Source of the DNA: Arthrobacter sp. TPD3018
GTDB lineage: Bacteria > Pseudomonadota > Alphaproteobacteria > Sphingomonadales > Sphingomonadaceae
NCBI GenBank assembly: GCA_003075315.1
Contig: QDFQ01000001.1
Span: 1,035,998-1,099,997 of the forward strand
Length of the DNA stretch: 64,000 nucleotides
Direction: 5' to 3'
The translations under genes and the position numbers were made by a program. This document shows, piece after piece, positions 1-9,282 of this stretch (the first letter of the stretch is position 1; every line of letters starts with the position of its first letter). Under the pieces are notes generated by a model that was not told the DNA's origin, did no database searches, and was given only the letters and a program-made list of their open reading frames with translations.

Positions 1-288
<288 letters not shown>

Positions 289-375
289 TCATGACGGAGC
301 GCGGCGGCTTTGTCCACCCGCCAAACGGGCGGTGCGTGCGGAAAAGTTTCAGGCTGTCCCGCACGCACACGCGCT

Positions 376-984
376 TTATTGCGCGGTGAAGGCCGCGTTG
401 ATGTCGAGCTTCACGTCGTCGGCGACGACGGGCAGGGCATAGCCGAGGCCGAAGTCGCTGCGCTTGATCATCGCGGTGCCGCGGAAGCCGAAGTTCAGCT
501 TCTTGCTCATCGGGTTGGTGCCCGCACCGACGAAGGTCGCGTCGATCGTCACCGGCTTGGTGACGTTCTTGATCGTCAGGTTACCGGTGATCTTGGCACG
601 ATTGCCGTTGGCGACGACCGACGTCGAGACGAAGCGTGCGGTCGGATAGGTGGCGGCGTCGAAGAAGTCCTTCGATTCCAGATGGTGCTTGAACTGTTCC
701 GACGTGGTCGACAGCTTGTTGATGGCGAACGTGACGTCGAGCTTCGTGGCGGCGGGGCGCTTCGGATCGATGGTCAGCGAGCCGCCTTCCGCGCCGAACT
801 GGCCGGAGAGCATGCTGAAGCCCATGTGGTTGAGCGTCCACGTCACCTGCGTGTGCGCAGGGTCGACGGCATAGGTGCCGGCGGTCACGGCGGCGGCATT
901 GGCCGAGCCGGGCAGGCCGGCGGGGGCCTGTGCGATGGCGGGCACGGCGGCAGCGGCCAGGACGGCGGCGAGAATCAGGCGCAT
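376..984 (-). CDS. YceI-family periplasmic protein
   Basis: The 202-residue product belongs to the YceI family, which folds as a lipocalin-like beta barrel that binds polyisoprenoid or amphipathic ligands in the periplasm. The start chosen (ATG 984-982) gives a clean signal peptide, with hydrophobic core LILAAVLAAAAVPAIAQ, and has GGGAGA nine bases upstream. The mature part shows the family hallmarks: AGTYAVDPAHTQVTWTLNH near the N-terminus, then FGAEGGSLTIDP, and the C-terminal FGFRGTAMIKRSDFGLGY. The upstream in-frame extension to 1179 lacks a signal peptide at its start and is not used. It sits between ilvC and leuA on the same strand but has no evident link to amino acid synthesis. The exact ligand is unknown. 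Confidence 0.9.
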   Translation of the reverse strand: MRLILAAVLAAAAVPAIAQAPAGLPGSANAAAVTAGTYAVDPAHTQVTWTLNHMGFSMLSGQFGAEGGSLTIDPKRPAATKLDVTFAINKLSTTSEQFKHHLESKDFFDAATYPTARFVSTSVVANGNRAKITGNLTIKNVTKPVTIDATFVGAGTNPMSKKLNFGFRGTAMIKRSDFGLGYALPVVADDVKLDINAAFTAQ

Positions 985-1332
985 GTGGTGGGTCTCCCTG
1001 GGAACAATCGTTTCGGGTTTGACCATAACGCTGCGCTTGAGAAAAGTGCCGGTTCGGAAACGGTTGGTTGCTTTCGACGTGTACGAAAGGTCACAAAAGT
1101 CACGCCGAGGAGGGTGTTTTTTGAAGGCAGTGATAGCGCGCTTGAAGGCGTGCATGGGTTTTCCACGACGATTGGCCAATGGGCCGTCACACTACCATAC
1201 AATCTGGAACATTTCAAGAACGAATCGGTGGAGGGCGCGTCTTGGCGAGCTTTCCGTGCCCACCTGACCCCGTCGCTGCCCTCGGCGTCTCTTCCCTCTC
1301 CCAAGGGGAGAGGGAAGGAGCCCGCGAACCGC
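985..1332. other. non-coding gap between yceI-like gene and ilvC
   Basis: No gene is supported in these 348 bases. The part next to the yceI-like start must carry its promoter, but no clear -35/-10 pair is visible. The part next to ilvC holds the 12-bp hairpin at 1291-1317. Both sides are transcribed leftward. Confidence 0.6.
1291..1317. repeat. 12-bp perfect hairpin downstream of ilvC
   Basis: cttccctctccc (1291-1302) and gggagagggaag (1306-1317) are perfect reverse complements with a 3-base loop. It lies 16 bases past the ilvC stop, where a terminator is expected. There is no T-run, so rho-independent termination is uncertain. GA/TC-rich hairpins like this also occur as dispersed intergenic elements in GC-rich genomes. 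It may stabilise the ilvBNC message 3' end. Confidence 0.5.
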
Positions 1333-2458
<1,126 letters not shown>

Positions 2459-2485
2459 ATGGTTGTGTGGAGTGGGTGTGGTGGG

Positions 2486-3001
2486 TCAGGCCGTCTCTTT
2501 GCCGCGGGCGATGGCGACGATGCCGGTGCGGGCGACCTCGATCAGGCCGACTTCGCCCATCAGTTCGACAAACTTGTCGATCTTTTCGATCGATCCCGTC
2601 ACCTCGAACACGAAGCTGGTCGTCGTCGCATCGACCACGCGGGCGCGGTAGACGTCGGCGAGGCGCAGCGCCTCGATCCGGTGATCGCCGGTGCCGGCGA
2701 CCTTCACGAGCGCGAGTTCGCGTTCGACGTGCGCGCCCTGCGCGGTCAGGTCGGTCACCTTGTGGACGGGCACCAGTCGATCGAGCTGGGCGATGATCTG
2801 TTCCATCGTCGCCGGCGAGGCACTGGTGACGATGGTGATGCGGCTGACGGTCTTGTCGGCAGTGATCTCGCTGACCGTCAGGCTTTCGATATTATAGCCA
2901 CGTGCGGTGAACAGGCCGGCGATCCGGGCAAGAATGCCGGGTTCGTTGTCGACGATGACCGCCAAAGTGTGGCGTTCGGTGGCTTCGGTCTTGATGTGCA
3001 T
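2486..3001 (-). CDS. ilvN: acetolactate synthase small (regulatory) subunit
   Basis: This is the regulatory partner of the IlvB catalytic subunit; it binds branched-chain amino acids and mediates feedback inhibition. The 171-residue length matches the family (also called IlvH). The N-terminal ACT domain is clear (HTLAVIVDNEPGILARIAGLF around residues 11-31), followed by VSRITIVTSASP and a second ACT-like half. The ATG at 3001-2999 gives the usual family N-terminus MHIKTEATERH. An alternative GTG lies four codons upstream (3013). The sequence upstream of the start is the end of a dispersed repeat, whose GGGGTGA sits at ribosome-binding distance. It lies directly downstream of ilvB. Confidence 0.96.
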   Translation of the reverse strand: MHIKTEATERHTLAVIVDNEPGILARIAGLFTARGYNIESLTVSEITADKTVSRITIVTSASPATMEQIIAQLDRLVPVHKVTDLTAQGAHVERELALVKVAGTGDHRIEALRLADVYRARVVDATTTSFVFEVTGSIEKIDKFVELMGEVGLIEVARTGIVAIARGKETA

Positions 3002-3007
3002 CCGGAT

Positions 3008-3090
3008 CGTCACCCCAGCGAAGGCTGGGGTCTCCCTGTTATGTAAACGCGCTCTTGCGGGTCGAGACCCCAGCCTTCGCTGGGGTGACG
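3008..3090. repeat. inverted pair of CCCCAGC/GCTGGGG repeats between ilvB and ilvN
   Basis: The unit at 3008-3036 begins cgtcaccccagcgaaggctg and ends ggtctccc. The unit at 3064-3090 is its near-exact reverse complement (gagacccc..gctggggtgacg). Each is itself palindromic and together they can form a long hairpin. The element abuts the ilvN start codon, and its GGGGTGA end is the only ribosome-binding-site-like sequence there. This belongs to the same family as 2431-2458. Confidence 0.75.
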
Positions 3091-3096
3091 GTCAGG

Positions 3097-4854
3097 TCAC
3101 ACCAGCGCTTTCGCCTCGTCGTCCATCGTGCCGCTGACCTCATTGGCCTGCAGGATCATGTCGGTGTGCGCGGCGCCGCTGGGGATCATCGGGAAGCAAT
3201 TGGCGAGCTTCGCGACGCGGCAGTCGACGATCACCGGACCGTCGTGGTCGAGCATCGCCTGGATGCCGTCCTCCAGCTGATCGCGACTGTCGATCAATAT
3301 ACCCTTCCAGCCGTATGCCTCACCCAGCTTCACGAAGTCGGGCAGGCTGTCCGAATAGCTTTCGGCATAGCGGCTCTCGTAGGTCAGTTCCTGCCATTGG
3401 CGGACCATGCCCATATATTCGTTGTTGAGGATGAAGATCTTGACCGGCAGGCGATATTGCGTCGCCGTCGCCAGTTCCTGGATATTCATCTGGATGCTGG
3501 CTTCGCCGGCAATGTCGATGACCAAGGCATTCGGGTTGCCGAGCTGCGCGCCGATCGCGGCGGGCAGGCCGTAACCCATCGTGCCGAGCCCGCCGCTGGT
3601 CAGCCACTTGTTCGGCTTTTCGAAACCGAAATGCTGCGCCGCCCACATCTGATGCTGGCCAACCTCGGTCGTGATAATCGGATTGCGGGCGTGCGTCGCC
3701 TCCCACAACGCGCGGATCGCGCGCTGCGGCATGATGTCGCTGGCGGTTTCGGGGAAGTCGAGGCAGCCGACCGCGCGCCAACCGGCGATGCGGCGCCACC
3801 AGTCGGTGGTGTCGGGCTTGGGATGCTGGCGCGCCTTCCAGATGCGGACCATGTCCTCCATCGCGTGGCCCGCATCGGCGATGACGGCGAGGTCGACGCG
3901 CACGTTCTTGTTCACGCTGGACCGGTCGATGTCGATATGGACCTTGCGGCTGTTCGGGCTGAACGCGTCCAGGCGCCCGGTGACGCGATCGTCGAAGCGG
4001 CTGCCGATCGCGATGACCAGATCGGCCTGGTTCATCGCCATATTCGCCTCATACGTCCCGTGCATGCCGAGCATGCCGAGGAACTGTTGCGACGAGGCGG
4101 GGAAGGCCCCGAGGCCCATCAGCGTCGAGGTGACGGGCGCGCCCGAAATGCGGGCGAGCTCGATCAGCAACTGCGAGGCGGCCGGACCCGAATTGATGAC
4201 GCCGCCGCCGGTGTAGAGGATCGGGCGCTCGGCGGCGGCGAGCATGTCGACGACCTGCTCGATCTCGCTTTGCGGCGCCTTCACGCGGGGGCGATACGTC
4301 TTGTGCTGGATCGGGCCGGGCTTGGTATAGCGCGCGGTCGCGACCTGGACGTCCTTAGGAATGTCAACGACGACGGGGCCGGGACGGCCGCTGGTCGCAA
4401 TATGGAACGCCTCGTGGATCGTCGGGCCCAGCTTTGCCGGGTCCTTCACCAGATAATTATGCTTGGTGCAGTGACGCGTGATGCCGACCGTGTCGGCTTC
4501 CTGGAAGGCGTCAGTGCCGATCAGCCCGGTTGGGACCTGGCCGGTGATGACGACCATCGGGATCGAATCGAGCAGCGCATCGGTGATGCCGGTGACCGCA
4601 TTGGTCGCCCCGGGGCCGGAGGTGACGAGGACGACGCCGGGCTTGCCGGTCGACCGCGCATAGCCCTCGGCCGCATGGGTCGCCGCCTGTTCGTGGCGGA
4701 CGAGAATGTGCTTGATGCGCGTGCCGTTGGCGTTCGCCCGGAACATCGCATCATAGATCGGCAAGACTGCCCCGCCGGGGTAGCCGAACACGACCTCCAC
4801 GCCGAGATCGCACAGCGCCTCGACCAGGATGTCTGCTCCGCTCTTTTCGCCCAC
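3097..4854 (-). CDS. ilvB: acetolactate synthase large (catalytic) subunit
   Basis: The ThDP-dependent catalytic subunit joins two pyruvates, or pyruvate and 2-oxobutyrate, as the first common step of valine, leucine and isoleucine synthesis. The 585-residue protein shows the three expected domains. The N-terminal pyrimidine-binding part has the catalytic Glu in HEQAATHAAEGYAR (near residue 56). The middle domain has TLMGLGAFP. The C-terminal ThDP domain has DIAGEASIQMNIQEL followed by NNEYMGMVRQWQE. The usual GDG of the ThDP motif is GEA here. The start is GTG 4854-4852 with GGAGA eight bases upstream. It is first in the leftward ilvB-ilvN-ilvC block, with a recognisable promoter at 4890-4918. 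Confidence 0.96.
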   Translation of the reverse strand: MGEKSGADILVEALCDLGVEVVFGYPGGAVLPIYDAMFRANANGTRIKHILVRHEQAATHAAEGYARSTGKPGVVLVTSGPGATNAVTGITDALLDSIPMVVITGQVPTGLIGTDAFQEADTVGITRHCTKHNYLVKDPAKLGPTIHEAFHIATSGRPGPVVVDIPKDVQVATARYTKPGPIQHKTYRPRVKAPQSEIEQVVDMLAAAERPILYTGGGVINSGPAASQLLIELARISGAPVTSTLMGLGAFPASSQQFLGMLGMHGTYEANMAMNQADLVIAIGSRFDDRVTGRLDAFSPNSRKVHIDIDRSSVNKNVRVDLAVIADAGHAMEDMVRIWKARQHPKPDTTDWWRRIAGWRAVGCLDFPETASDIMPQRAIRALWEATHARNPIITTEVGQHQMWAAQHFGFEKPNKWLTSGGLGTMGYGLPAAIGAQLGNPNALVIDIAGEASIQMNIQELATATQYRLPVKIFILNNEYMGMVRQWQELTYESRYAESYSDSLPDFVKLGEAYGWKGILIDSRDQLEDGIQAMLDHDGPVIVDCRVAKLANCFPMIPSGAAHTDMILQANEVSGTMDDEAKALV

Positions 4855-4889
4855 GGTTCGTCTCCACCAGAATTGCGTTTGGTGCGGCG

Positions 4890-4918
4890 CGGGTAGCCGG
4901 GCGATCCGGGAGGGTCAA
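4890..4918 (-). promoter_or_regulatory. probable ilvB promoter
   Basis: On the minus strand TTGACC (4918-4913), a 17-base spacer and TACCCG (4895-4890) form a sigma-70-like pair in the 71-base gap after miaA. Transcription would start about 28 bases before the ilvB GTG. That leaves little room for a peptide-type attenuator. The same TTGACC/T-N17-TA.. layout recurs upstream of rpsT and rpmH. Confidence 0.5.
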
Positions 4919-4925
4919 CCCTTTT

Positions 4926-5849
4926 CTATAATAAACTTGCTATGGCGACATCGATTTCATTCGATTCTGTCGCGATGCGCCAATCCTTGGGCGGTTGATG
5001 GCGAAACCAGGTATATTGCCGTTTCGCGTAGCGTCGCGTGTCGAGCTGGACCTGCGCCAGTGCGGCGTCGCGCGTGATTGCGTCGCGCAGGTATTCGCCG
5101 ATCGGCGGCACGCCGATCGCCCGACGGATCGGAGCGTCGGCGGGCAGGTCGACGCGGGCGAGCAGCGTGGCCACTTCCTCGATGGCGCCGTTGGCGAACA
5201 TCGCTTCGCAGCGGGTGTCTATCCGGTCGAACAGCGCCGAACGGTCGGGGAGCAGGACCGCAGCGGCGAGCCGGATGCGGTGGCCGATGCCGCCGACCCG
5301 TTGCGCCTGCCAGTGGATGAGCGGCCGGCCGGTCGCGCGCACCACTTCCAGCGCGCGCGCCACGCGCGTGGTGTCAGCGGGGGCGAGGCGGGCGGCGGCG
5401 GCGGGGTCTTCCTGAGCGAGGAGACGATGTGCCTCGGCCACCGGGAGGCCGCGGACTTCGGCGCGGATGGCAGGGTCGATCGGGGGCACGGGCGCAATGC
5501 CGTCGAGCAACGTGCGCATGTAAAGGCCGGTCCCGCCGACCAGGATGGGCAGGCGGCCTTCGGCATGGACTGCGTCGATCGCTGCGCGCGCCTCTTCGGC
5601 CCAGCGCGCAGCGGAATAGGTCGCATCGGCGCCGTCGACATGGCCGAACAGGCGATGCGGCACACGTGCCTCCTCGTCGACATCGGGGCGGGCGGTGAGA
5701 ATCCGGAGGTCGGCGTAGACCTGGCTCGCGTCGGCATTGATGACGACGCCGTCGTGGCGTTCGGCGATCCGGATCGCCGCAGCGGACTTGCCGCTGGCGG
5801 TCGGCCCTGCGATGAGCGCGACGCTCGGTTTGGGGTGGGAGACGGACAT
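4926..5849 (-). CDS. miaA: tRNA dimethylallyltransferase
   Basis: MiaA transfers a dimethylallyl group from DMAPP to A37 of tRNAs reading UNN codons. The 307-residue product has the P-loop [10 protein letters not shown] near its N-terminus, the substrate loop [20 protein letters not shown], the GGTGLYMR motif and a C-terminal [10 protein letters not shown] segment, all diagnostic. The start chosen, ATG 5849-5847, overlaps the divergent serB start codon (the four bases CATG serve both). A second in-frame ATG at 5867 would extend the protein by six residues into serB. Neither has a convincing ribosome-binding site. Its promoter must lie within serB coding sequence. Confidence 0.93.
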   Translation of the reverse strand: MSVSHPKPSVALIAGPTASGKSAAAIRIAERHDGVVINADASQVYADLRILTARPDVDEEARVPHRLFGHVDGADATYSAARWAEEARAAIDAVHAEGRLPILVGGTGLYMRTLLDGIAPVPPIDPAIRAEVRGLPVAEAHRLLAQEDPAAAARLAPADTTRVARALEVVRATGRPLIHWQAQRVGGIGHRIRLAAAVLLPDRSALFDRIDTRCEAMFANGAIEEVATLLARVDLPADAPIRRAIGVPPIGEYLRDAITRDAALAQVQLDTRRYAKRQYTWFRHQPPKDWRIATESNEIDVAIASLL

Positions 5850-6723
5850 GTTCACGGCAACGCTCATAGGCGAAGCGCTGACGCGAGGCGACCTGTCGGC
5901 CGCGGTCGACCGGCTGGCGGCGGCGGGATGCGCGCCCGACGCGGCGGTATGGCTTGACGAGGGTGTCGCGGCGGATGTTCCGTTCGCCCGCGACGCGGCG
6001 GCGGGGCGCGGGGCGCTGGAGGGCGCGTTCGCCGCCACCGACGTGATCGTTCAGCCGACCGCGACGCGGCGGAAAGCGCTGCTCGTCGCCGACATGGATT
6101 CGACGATGATCACCGTCGAATGCATCGACGAACTCGCGGACTATGCCGGCATCAAGGCGGAAGTGTCTGCCGTCACCGAGGCCGCGATGCGCGGCGAGCT
6201 CGATTTCGAAGGGGCGCTGGACGCCCGTGTTGCGCTGCTCGAAGGCCTCAGCGAAGACGTGATCGCGCAGTGCCTTGCCGAGCGAGTGACGATCATGCCG
6301 GGTGCCAAGGCACTGGTGCGGACGATGCGTGCGCATGGCGGGCATGCGGTGCTAGTGTCGGGCGGCTTCACGCGGTTCGCCGAGCCGGTGGCGGCGGAGA
6401 TCGGTTTCGACCGGGCGATCGCCAATGTCCTGCTCATCGAAGACGGCCGGCTGACGGGCAAGGTGGCCAAGCCGATCGTGGGGTCGGCGACCAAGGAGGA
6501 GACGCTGCGTGCCGCGATTGCGGAGCGTGGGATCGATCCCGCGCTGAGCCTGGCGGTTGGGGACGGCGCGAACGATCTTGCGATGATCGGCGCGGCGGGG
6601 CTGGGCGTGGCCTATCATGCCAAGCCGATCGTCGCTGCCGCGGCGGCGGCGCGAGTGGATCACGGGGATCTGACGGCGCTGCTGTACGCGCAGGGGTATG
6701 CGCGACAGGATTGGGTAGCGTAA
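5848..6723 (+). CDS. serB: phosphoserine phosphatase
   Basis: SerB dephosphorylates phosphoserine, the last step of serine synthesis. The 291-residue protein is a HAD-superfamily phosphatase. The nucleophile motif [20 protein letters not shown] carries DxD near residue 77, motif II is LVSGGFT, and the C-terminal [16 protein letters not shown] supplies the metal-binding aspartates. Before the catalytic part is a divergent N-terminal domain of about 70 residues, in the place of the ACT-like domain of other SerBs. The ATG at 5848 has GGGAGA nine bases upstream and overlaps the miaA start on the other strand. It stops with TAA and has no clear terminator. Confidence 0.95.
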   Translation: MFTATLIGEALTRGDLSAAVDRLAAAGCAPDAAVWLDEGVAADVPFARDAAAGRGALEGAFAATDVIVQPTATRRKALLVADMDSTMITVECIDELADYAGIKAEVSAVTEAAMRGELDFEGALDARVALLEGLSEDVIAQCLAERVTIMPGAKALVRTMRAHGGHAVLVSGGFTRFAEPVAAEIGFDRAIANVLLIEDGRLTGKVAKPIVGSATKEETLRAAIAERGIDPALSLAVGDGANDLAMIGAAGLGVAYHAKPIVAAAAAARVDHGDLTALLYAQGYARQDWVA

Positions 6724-6810
6724 GCGGCTGGAGCCGCGCCAAACCCACCCCGTGACCGCGGAGGTGTTGTGACCTACGTAGACGCGGGATGTCGCTGGAG
6801 GCTCAGGTCG

Positions 6811-6854
6811 CCCCCTCGCCGCGGAGTGGACCCCGGAACCAGTCCGGGGTGACG
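6811..6854. repeat. 44-bp dispersed repeat, copy 1
   Basis: The unit begins ccccctcgccgcggagtgga and ends in a CCCCGGA/TCCGGGG palindrome plus gtgacg. Near-identical copies are at 55051-55094 and, inverted, at 36224-36267; a palindrome-only copy is at 36303-36331. All copies lie between genes. No coding or transposase sequence is attached, so it behaves as a non-autonomous REP-like element. Confidence 0.75.
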
Positions 6855-6888
6855 GGGTGGGGAGGGCGCGGCTTGAACCTCGCCGACG

Positions 6889-7902
6889 CTAGGGCGCCAC
6901 CACCACGCAGGACACGCCCGATGCCGCGCAAGCCTTTTGCGCCGCGGCCTTGTTGGCGAAGCCGCTGGCCTGCAGCCGGATCACGTTGCCCGCCTTGGCA
7001 TAGACGGGCTGCGCGCCACCCAGCTTGCCGCGGACGCGCGCCCATTGCGTGCTGGCATTCGCCTGTGTGCTGAACGCGCCGAGCTGGATCTTCCACGATC
7101 CGCCCATGGCGGCGGGGGCAGCGGCGGCGGCAGGCGCTTTGCGGATCGGCTCATGCGGCGCGATCCGATCATTGACCGGGCGATCGGGCGAGCGCTGGTG
7201 CGGCGGAATGACGTCCTCCGGCTTGCGCGGCGGCGTCTTCGCGGGACGGGGCGCTTCGACGGTGCGGGAGGGCGGGACGCTGGTCGTCGCCACGGCGGTG
7301 TTGCGCTGGGCGGCAGGCGGCGCACTGCGAAGCTCGTCGCGATACCGCTGGGCCAGCGCCGTGCCGCGCTCGCGATCGGCCGGAGTGATGTACTGGTCCA
7401 TCTGTGCGAGCGTTTCGGACGCGGCCTTGAGCCCCGCCTGCGAAGCCAGCGTCATCAGCGCATAGGCCCGCGGATAGTCGCGCGGCACGCCGTCGCCGTT
7501 GAACAGCATCGTGCCGAGCACCAGCTGCCCGCGCGGCTCGCCGCGGGCGACCGACTTTTCCAGCCACGGCGCAGCCTCGGCCTTGCGGCCCGACTGGAAC
7601 AGCGCGAGCCCGTAATTGTCCTGTGCCTGATAATGGCCCTGGAGCGCCGCCTTGCGGAACCAGCTTTCCGCAAGTGCCGGATCGACCGGCACGCCGCGGC
7701 CGAGCTTATACGCCTGGCCGAGGTTGAACTGCGCATCGGCGTCGCCTGCCACTGCCGGCCCGCGCCACTGTGCGACCGCGCCATCATAGTCGCCGCGACC
7801 CCAGGCGTCGACGCCCGCCTTGACGCTCTGCGCTCCCGCCGGCGTGGCGAGCGCCATGCCCGCCGCCAGCGCCGCGCGCGCGAGTCCACCGAAGTTCCGC
7901 AT
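6889..7902 (-). CDS. Sel1-repeat and SPOR-domain secreted protein
   Basis: The 337-residue product has a signal peptide ending in PAGAQS (about residue 25). It continues with Sel1/TPR-like repeats, for example DADAQFNLGQAYKLGRGVP and a second at GQLVLGTMLFNGDGVPRDY, to about residue 185. A Pro/Arg-rich linker follows, and then a C-terminal SPOR domain from GGSWKIQLGAFST to the end. SPOR domains bind peptidoglycan stripped of peptides at division septa, so a periplasmic role near the septum is the natural inference. The ATG at 7902 has AAAGGG upstream. It is divergent from the parA-like gene, whose operon ends with another SPOR protein. The last residues include two Cys (KACAASGVSC). Confidence 0.88.
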   Translation of the reverse strand: MRNFGGLARAALAAGMALATPAGAQSVKAGVDAWGRGDYDGAVAQWRGPAVAGDADAQFNLGQAYKLGRGVPVDPALAESWFRKAALQGHYQAQDNYGLALFQSGRKAEAAPWLEKSVARGEPRGQLVLGTMLFNGDGVPRDYPRAYALMTLASQAGLKAASETLAQMDQYITPADRERGTALAQRYRDELRSAPPAAQRNTAVATTSVPPSRTVEAPRPAKTPPRKPEDVIPPHQRSPDRPVNDRIAPHEPIRKAPAAAAAPAAMGGSWKIQLGAFSTQANASTQWARVRGKLGGAQPVYAKAGNVIRLQASGFANKAAAQKACAASGVSCVVVAP

Positions 7903-8053
7903 TCCGCTGCCCTTTTCGATCCCGTGTTGCCGCCACCATGCCCCGCCAGACCGCGCAAGGCAAAGCGGCATCGCCGCACACCGTCCCATTAACCGGTTCT
8001 TAGCCTCGATCTGACAGGTATCGCGACAGATTTGGACGGTTCGAAGGGAAGCT

Positions 8054-8776
8054 ATGCGCGTCCTCGCGGTGGCATCGCAAAAGGGTGGGTCGGGCAAGAC
8101 GACCTTGTCGGGGCATCTCGCCGTGCAGGCGCAGATGGCCGGCAACGGCCCCGTCGTGCTGATCGACATCGACCCGCAGGGCAGCCTGTCCGAATGGTGG
8201 AACGAGCGGACCGCCGACTTTCCCGCCTTCGCGCAGACCACGGTCGCGCGGTTGCAGGCGGACCTGGAGGTCTTGCGACAGCAGGGTTTCAAGCTGGCGG
8301 TGATCGATACGCCGCCTGCGATCACCATGGCGATCCAGAGCGTCATCGCCGTCGTCGAACTCGTCGTCGTGCCGACGCGGCCCAGCCCGCACGATCTGCG
8401 CGCGGTGGGTGCAACCGTCGATTTGTGCGAGCGGGCGGGAAAGCCGGTGGTGTTCGTCATCAACGGCGCGACGCCGCATGCCCGCATCACCAGCGAAGCC
8501 GCGATCGCGCTGTCGCAGCACGGCACCGTCGCCCCCACCACCATTCACCAGCGCACCGATTTCGCGGCATCGATGATCGATGGCCGAACCGTGATGGAGG
8601 TCTACCCGGACGGACGATCGGCCGAAGAGATTGGGGAATTGTGGACGTTCGTCGCCGATCGACTGGAAAAGAATTTCCGCCGGACCGTGTTCAGCGTGCC
8701 GAATGCGTCGGGGCATGCGGGTTTCGGTGCGCGTCCGGCAGGCGGTGGCTTCGGTCGCCGGGTGATCGGGGGCTGA
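8054..8776 (+). CDS. ParA-family ATPase
   Basis: The 240-residue protein is a short ParA/MinD-type ATPase. A deviant Walker A motif KGGSGKTT with the signature lysine K10 starts at residue 10, Walker A' is IDIDPQGS near residue 37, and Walker B is KLAVIDTPPA near residue 81. There is no N-terminal helix-turn-helix, unlike plasmid ParA regulators. The C-terminal tail is Gly-rich. AAGGGAAG lies six bases before the ATG. No parB or centromere-like repeats are visible nearby, so it is an orphan ParA. Its neighbours are an unknown protein and two SPOR-domain proteins, which suggests positioning of an envelope or division component, but this is inference. Confidence 0.88.
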   Translation: MRVLAVASQKGGSGKTTLSGHLAVQAQMAGNGPVVLIDIDPQGSLSEWWNERTADFPAFAQTTVARLQADLEVLRQQGFKLAVIDTPPAITMAIQSVIAVVELVVVPTRPSPHDLRAVGATVDLCERAGKPVVFVINGATPHARITSEAAIALSQHGTVAPTTIHQRTDFAASMIDGRTVMEVYPDGRSAEEIGELWTFVADRLEKNFRRTVFSVPNASGHAGFGARPAGGGFGRRVIGG

Positions 8777-8780
8777 TCGC

Positions 8781-9236
8781 GTGACCGCTTCGCCCAAGCC
8801 GATGGCAGCCTTGTCGTCCGGCCTGCTCGCCCGCAAGGGACAGGCGCGGCCGGCGATGCGCAGTGGCGCGCTGATAAGCTTTCCTCCCAGCCAGAGCGAC
8901 GATCTCAGCTGGAACGACATGGGGGCGGGAGAGGGCGTGCCGCCGGTATTGGTGCAGCGCGACCTGCTGGAAGCGCGCATCGGCAAACCCGCTGCCGTGG
9001 CCGAGGTCTCCCTGGCCGCGGCACATCGCATCCGCCGCGAGACGCAGACCGAGGGCCAGACGGCCTTGGCGCTGCGCATTGATGCTGATCGGCATCTGCG
9101 GCTGCGGTTGGCCAGCGCCATCACCGATCGATCCGCACAAGACCTACTGACCGACGCCCTCGACGCGCTGCTCGTCGCGGTGCCCGAGGTCGATACGCTC
9201 GTCGCGCAATTATCGCGCGCAAGGACTCGGCCATGA
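8781..9236 (+). CDS. uncharacterised protein in the parA/SPOR operon
   Basis: I do not recognise a family for this 151-residue protein. It starts at GTG 8781, four bases after the parA stop, so translational coupling is likely. It has no signal peptide or membrane segment. Residues 1-60 look disordered (Ser/Pro/Gly rich). The second half is helical and charged, with AAHRIRRETQTEGQTALALR and a Leu/Val/Asp-rich tail QDLLTDALDALLVAVPEV. The position between a ParA ATPase and a SPOR lipoprotein makes it a candidate adaptor or cargo partner of the ATPase. That is a guess from context only. Confidence 0.7.
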   Translation: MTASPKPMAALSSGLLARKGQARPAMRSGALISFPPSQSDDLSWNDMGAGEGVPPVLVQRDLLEARIGKPAAVAEVSLAAAHRIRRETQTEGQTALALRIDADRHLRLRLASAITDRSAQDLLTDALDALLVAVPEVDTLVAQLSRARTRP

Positions 9237-9282
9237 CCCGGCCGCACCGCACCAGGGTCGCGACACACTGGGGGTTTATCCG

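Noticed and set aside
1291..1317. Intrinsic terminator after ilvC
   Set aside because: The stem is perfect but there is no T-run in the leftward direction. Kept as a hairpin repeat instead.
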